Source: JBLMZW01 sp050259035 (lineage in GTDB: Bacteria; Bacillota; Syntrophomonadia; Syntrophomonadales; DTU052). From it: a DNA stretch of 8,278 nt. The stretch is from positions 1 through 8,278 of the forward strand of contig JBLMZW010000038.1 in NCBI GenBank assembly GCA_050259035.1. Reading direction: 5' to 3'. This document shows positions 6,094-8,278 of this stretch, one piece after another. How positions within the stretch are numbered: position 1 is the first letter of the stretch; each line of letters begins with the position of its first letter. Below the pieces are notes generated by a model. That model was not told the origin of the DNA and made no database searches. It saw only the letters and a list, made by a program, of their open reading frames with translations. Position numbers and translations under genes: made by a program.

Positions 6094-6195
6094 AAGTGCA
6101 AGAGAGGTGCAACTGGATCAGTTCCCAAAACCTGCACCTCTCAGTACTTTATTCATTAGCCCTTGCCATAAATATGGCAAGGATATAATCATATA
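6094..6195 (-). repeat. Repeat unit 1 (stem type A), 102 bp
   Basis: The first stem is GAGAGGTGCA (6102-6111) with TGCACCTCTC (6133-6142), 10 bp perfect. Inside it AACTG-GAT-CAGTT (6111-6123) is a smaller inverted repeat. The second hairpin spans 6161-6182 (CCTTGCCAT paired with ATGGCAAGG). Confidence 0.8.
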
Positions 6196-6297
6196 AAGTG
6201 CAAAGATGCGCGGCCTAAATCAGTTCCCTTAGCGTCGCGCATCTAGTACTTTATTCATTAGCCCTTGCCACACCTGTGGCAAGGATATAATCGTCTA
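6196..6297 (-). repeat. Repeat unit 2 (stem type B), 102 bp
   Basis: The first stem is AGATGCGCG (6204-6212) with CGCGCATCT (6236-6244), with an inner CTAA/TTAG pair. The second hairpin spans 6263-6284 (CCTTGCCACA with TGTGGCAAGG). Relative to unit 1 the upper pairs changed on both sides (CAT/ATG to CACA/TGTG). Confidence 0.8.
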
Positions 6298-6392
6298 AAG
6301 TGCAAGAGAGGTGCAACTGGATCAGTTCCAAAAAATTGCACCTCTCAGTACTTTATTCCTTAGCCCTTGTCGGCAAGGTATTTGATTATATA
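6298..6392 (-). repeat. Repeat unit 3 (stem type A), 95 bp
   Basis: The first stem is GAGAGGTGCAA (6306-6316) with TTGCACCTCTC (6336-6346), 11 bp perfect. The second hairpin is shortened to CCTTG-TCGG-CAAGG (6365-6378), still paired, which accounts for most of the length difference from 102 bp. Confidence 0.8.
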
Positions 6393-6580
6393 AAGTGCAA
6401 AGATGCGCGACCTAAATCAGTTCCCTTAGCGTCGCGCACTTAGTACTTTATTCCTTCGGACGATTTCGCATATTTTACCCGAGCCAAGCGAGGAGTAAAA
6501 TACCGAAATCTTGCGGCCCGTCGGCTTTAGCTGACGAGCTTCATTATTTGCCACACATGTGGCAAGTATATAACCGTCTA
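6393..6580 (-). repeat. Repeat unit 4 (stem type B), interrupted by an insert
   Basis: The first stem is TGCGCGAC (6404-6411) with GTCGCGCA (6431-6438), plus CTAA/TTAG inside. After AGTACTTTATTCCTT the unit is broken by 83 bp, then resumes with TTCATTA and its second hairpin TTGCCAC-ACAT-GTGGCAA (6548-6565), ending CCGTCTA like unit 2. Confidence 0.75.
6457..6539. mobile_element. 83-bp structured insert in repeat unit 4 (possible MITE- or REP-like element)
   Basis: The insert folds into two hairpins. The first pairs GATTTCG (6462-6468) with CGAAATC (6504-6510) and ATTTTAC (6472-6478) with GTAAAAT (6495-6501). The second pairs CGTCGGC (6519-6525) with GCTGACG (6530-6536). The flanks, TTCCTT on the left and TTCATTA on the right, are both variants of the same repeat segment, as a short target duplication would leave. 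It encodes nothing. The mobile nature is inference. Confidence 0.4.
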
Positions 6581-6581
6581 A

Positions 6582-6615
6582 ACAAAAAAGGGCCGGTTAT
6601 CCGGCCTCTTTGTTC
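6582..6615 (-). terminator. Rho-independent terminator overlapping the end of gene A
   Basis: On the minus strand GGCCGG (plus 6601-6606) pairs with CCGGCC (plus 6591-6596) around the loop ATAA, followed by CTTTTTTGTT. The outer AACAAA and TTTGTT can also pair. The TAA stop of gene A (6597-6599) lies inside the loop. Confidence 0.85.
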
Positions 6616-6758
6616 TTATGAGCCAATCTCTTTTTTTGAAACTCTTTGCCTTTTTTCTCAATTCTTTTAGTTACCAGGTTCATAATCAAAGCAATGATAA
6701 CCTTAACAGCAAGGTAGCCTGCTACCATTATTAGAAATAGCTTCTGTAAATCATTCAT
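6597..6758 (-). CDS. Small membrane protein A, TKRIEK paralogue family (function unknown)
   Basis: This 53-residue protein is the short member of the family. The start MNDLQKLFLI matches B and C. One transmembrane helix (about 8-29) has Lys19 within YLAVKVIIALIM (15-26), then TKRIEKKGKEF (30-40) and a short basic tail ending KNKEAG. Of the first 35 positions 17 are identical to B. ATG 6758 has AGGGG at good spacing. It lies 99 nt after atpC but behind that gene's terminator. A TATAAT on the minus strand at plus 6806-6811 could be its own -10, without a clear -35; otherwise it is read by leakage from the ATP synthase operon. Compared with B and C it lacks the last 23 residues. Paralogy, a ribosome site and a dedicated terminator together make it a real gene despite its size. 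Confidence 0.82.
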   Translation of the reverse strand: MNDLQKLFLIMVAGYLAVKVIIALIMNLVTKRIEKKGKEFQKKRLAHKNKEAG

Positions 6759-6820
6759 GCTCGACCCCTACCATTTACTTGATTTGGTCTGCATTGTTTG
6801 ACTCTATTATAACCTTAAAC

Positions 6821-6850
6821 AAAAGCCGGGGAGATTTTCCCCGGCTTTTT
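6821..6850 (-). terminator. Rho-independent terminator of the ATP synthase operon
   Basis: AAAAGCCGGGG (6821-6831) pairs with CCCCGGCTTTT (6839-6849) around a 7-nt loop, only 8 nt past the atpC stop. The minus-strand tail is TTTTGTTT. The stem is A/T-flanked on both sides and could work in either direction. Confidence 0.92.
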
Positions 6851-6857
6851 CAATACA

Positions 6858-7277
6858 CTAGTTCTTGAGGTCCATCTCTGCTGCCTTGAGACGTGCCAGT
6901 GCTCTCGCGAGGGCCATTTCAGCCCGAGTATGACTCAGACGTTCCTGTCTTTCTATGAGTCTGGCTTCGGCTCTTTCTTTCGCCGCCTTAGCCCGGAGTA
7001 CATCTATTTCCTCTCCGAATTCGGCAGTCTCCACCAGAACCTTTGCCTCATTATCAATGACTTCCATGAACCCGCCGGCTACTGCCATGCACCGCCTCGT
7101 GCCATCCTTATCGATAAATCTTAGAACTCCGACTTTAAGTCCGGCTATCAAGGGAGCATGGTTTCTCAATACACCCAGTTCACCTTCGGCAGCAGGAACC
7201 ACTGCAAACTCGACCTCTTCACTGAGGACGATACGTTCCGGGGTTACTACTTCCAGTATATAGGTGTTGTCTGCCAT
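6858..7277 (-). CDS. atpC: F-type ATP synthase subunit epsilon
   Basis: This 139-residue subunit forms part of the central stalk between the c-ring and F1 and can inhibit ATP hydrolysis through its C-terminal helices. Residues 1-88 form the beta-sandwich (TPERIVLSEEVEFAVVPAAEG at 12-32, GVLRNHAPLIAGL at 35-47, AVAGGFMEVIDN at 65-76). Two helices follow (about 91-139). The helix start IDVLRA (91-96) with Arg125 and Arg129 matches the ATP-binding pattern of the Bacillus PS3 epsilon at the same spacing, so ATP may control its folded and extended states. ATG 7277 is preceded by AGGAGGG inside the end of atpD; only 3 nt separate the genes, so translation is probably coupled. Length is normal. Confidence 0.97.
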   Translation of the reverse strand: MADNTYILEVVTPERIVLSEEVEFAVVPAAEGELGVLRNHAPLIAGLKVGVLRFIDKDGTRRCMAVAGGFMEVIDNEAKVLVETAEFGEEIDVLRAKAAKERAEARLIERQERLSHTRAEMALARALARLKAAEMDLKN

Positions 7278-7280
7278 ACA

Positions 7281-8278
7281 CTAGCCCTCCTGCTTTCTCG
7301 CCTTCTCCACTGCAGTATCTATACTTCCTACCATATAGAAGGCGTTTTCAGGCAAATCATCATGTTTGCCTTCAAGGACTTCGGTGAAGCTACGGACTGT
7401 CTCAGAAACCGGTACATAAATTCCAGGCGAACCTGTGAACTGCTCAGCAACGTGGAACGGCTGCGAAAGGAATCTCTGCATCTTACGAGCACGAGCTACG
7501 ACCAATTTATCTTCGTCTTGTAGTTCATCCATACCCAGAATGGCTATGATATCCTGTAATTCTTTGTATCTCTGCAATATCTTCTGAACGCCACGAGCTG
7601 TATTATAATGATCCATTCCCAGAATGTTAGGATCCAGAATCCGAGAGGTTGAATCCAACGGGTCAACCGCCGGGTAGATTCCCAATTCTGAAATCTGCCG
7701 GGATAGAACTGTTGTAGCGTCCAAGTGGGCGAAGGTATTAGCTGGCGCCGGGTCAGTCAGGTCGTCAGCAGGTACATAAACCGCTTGTGCTGAAGTGATT
7801 GATCCCTTTACAGTGGAGGTAATGCGCTCCTGGAGAGTACCCATGTCAGTCGCTAGAGTAGGCTGATAACCCACAGCGGATGGCATACGGCCCAGTAGTG
7901 CGGACACCTCATTACCAGCTTGTGCAAAACGGAATATATTATCAATGAATATCAACACGTCTTGTCCCTGGACATCACGGAAATATTCGGCAACGGTCAA
8001 TCCGGTGAGACCTACTCTCAATCTGGCTCCGGGAGGCTCGTTCATCTGCCCGTAAACCAGAGCGCATTTTGCCAAAACGCCGGATTCCTTCATTTCATTC
8101 CAGAGGTCGTTGCCTTCACGAGTCCGCTCACCCACTCCGGTGAACACTGAATATCCGCCGTGTTCATAAGCGATGTTGCGTATTAATTCCATAATAACAA
8201 CGGTCTTACCTACGCCGGCACCGCCGAATAGACCTATCTTACCACCCTTAGCATAGGGGCAAATCAGGTCAAGTACTT
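7281..8278 (-). CDS. atpD: F-type ATP synthase subunit beta, C-terminal 331 residues
   Basis: This is the catalytic subunit of F1, which makes ATP from ADP and phosphate using rotation of the stalk. The 5' end lies beyond the window; the reading is open to the right edge. In visible numbering: P-loop GGAGVGKT at 18-25, GERTREGNDL at 49-58 with the catalytic Glu of GER, Walker B LIFIDNIFRFAQAG at 108-121, VPADDLTDPAP at 168-178 and the DELSEED-loop equivalent, here DELQDED, at 250-256. No key residue is missing and there is no frameshift. It ends with TAG 3 nt before atpC. Synthase type (F, not V) is clear from the sequence and from atpC. The methionine at 8192 is internal, not a start. Confidence 0.98.
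   Translation of the reverse strand, partial: VLDLICPYAKGGKIGLFGGAGVGKTVVIMELIRNIAYEHGGYSVFTGVGERTREGNDLWNEMKESGVLAKCALVYGQMNEPPGARLRVGLTGLTVAEYFRDVQGQDVLIFIDNIFRFAQAGNEVSALLGRMPSAVGYQPTLATDMGTLQERITSTVKGSITSAQAVYVPADDLTDPAPANTFAHLDATTVLSRQISELGIYPAVDPLDSTSRILDPNILGMDHYNTARGVQKILQRYKELQDIIAILGMDELQDEDKLVVARARKMQRFLSQPFHVAEQFTGSPGIYVPVSETVRSFTEVLEGKHDDLPENAFYMVGSIDTAVEKARKQEG

Larger units (their letters stand above)
6094..6580 (-). repeat. Tandem array of four hairpin-rich repeats (about 102 bp each)
   Basis: Units start at 6094, 6196, 6298 and 6393. Each begins with AAGTGCAA and has a first hairpin whose loop side holds ATCAGTTCC, then AGTACTTTATTC, then a second short hairpin and an AT-rich end (such as ATATAATCGTCTA). 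The first stem alternates: GAGAGGTGCA/TGCACCTCTC in units 1 and 3, and a GCGCG-type stem in units 2 and 4, so the array is an A-B-A-B pair of dimers. Stem sequence changes while pairing is kept, which suggests that folding is selected. It lies between the terminator of gene A and atpE. It could act as RNA or as DNA. The strand is assigned from the neighbouring genes only. Confidence 0.85.

Noticed and set aside
5798..6112. Minus-strand open frame of 104 codons running from the repeat array into the start of atpE
   Set aside because: No ribosome site at any of its ATGs, its 5' end lies inside repeat unit 1, its last 17 codons overlap atpE in another frame, and its Lys/Glu-rich composition fits AT-rich spacer DNA. 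A decayed gene remains possible.
6457..6539. tRNA gene in the GC-rich insert
   Set aside because: The hairpins do not form a cloverleaf and no T-loop motif (GTTCRA) or acceptor stem is present.
6094..6580. CRISPR array
   Set aside because: The repeats are about 100 bp with little unique sequence between them, the units alternate, and there are no cas genes; the architecture is wrong.
6094..6580. Integron attC sites
   Set aside because: No cassette genes, no integrase and no GTTRRRY/RYYYAAC cores at the unit ends.
7158..7523. Plus-strand open frame of 121 codons opposite atpC and atpD
   Set aside because: Spans two certain genes on the other strand and has the odd composition of an antisense frame.

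Overview
The window looks like chromosomal DNA of a spore-forming, flagellated Gram-positive anaerobe. I would place it in Clostridia, near the Peptococcaceae (Desulfotomaculum-like), but this rests on gene order and protein style, not on a database match. Every convincing gene lies on the minus strand, so transcription runs from high to low coordinates.

Right part (8278 to about 6600): the 3' part of atpD (F1 beta) and complete atpC (epsilon) close an F-type ATP synthase operon, ending in a strong terminator. Next comes a 53-residue membrane protein (A) whose stop codon sits in the loop of its own terminator. Middle part (about 6600 to 4850): a 487-bp array of four tandem, hairpin-rich repeats, one of them interrupted by an 83-bp structured insert. 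It is followed by a lone c-subunit gene (atpE) with a sodium-type ligand pattern, then two 76-residue membrane proteins (B and C). A, B and C are paralogues: they align without gaps over their first 35 residues and share one transmembrane helix with a buried lysine and a TKRIEK motif. I do not recognise this family. It is the best candidate here for something undescribed.

Left-centre (4750 to 1500): spoIID, spoIIID, an mreB/mbl gene and one flgG-type flagellar gene. This is the conserved Firmicutes order spoIID-spoIIID-mbl-flhO, but with no spoIIQ/M23 peptidase gene between spoIID and spoIIID and only one flagellar gene. A sigma-E-like promoter precedes spoIID and a good sigma-A promoter precedes flgG.

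Left end (1421 to 1): a WecG/TagA/CpsF glycosyltransferase and the 5' part of an LCP (LytR-CpsA-Psr) gene 28 nt downstream. They probably make and attach a wall glycopolymer.

Together the window covers energy coupling (ATP synthase), the peptidoglycan-remodelling and mother-cell regulation steps of engulfment (SpoIID, SpoIIID), cell-shape control (Mbl), the flagellar rod and wall polymer attachment. I see no tRNA, rRNA, CRISPR array or recognisable transposase.
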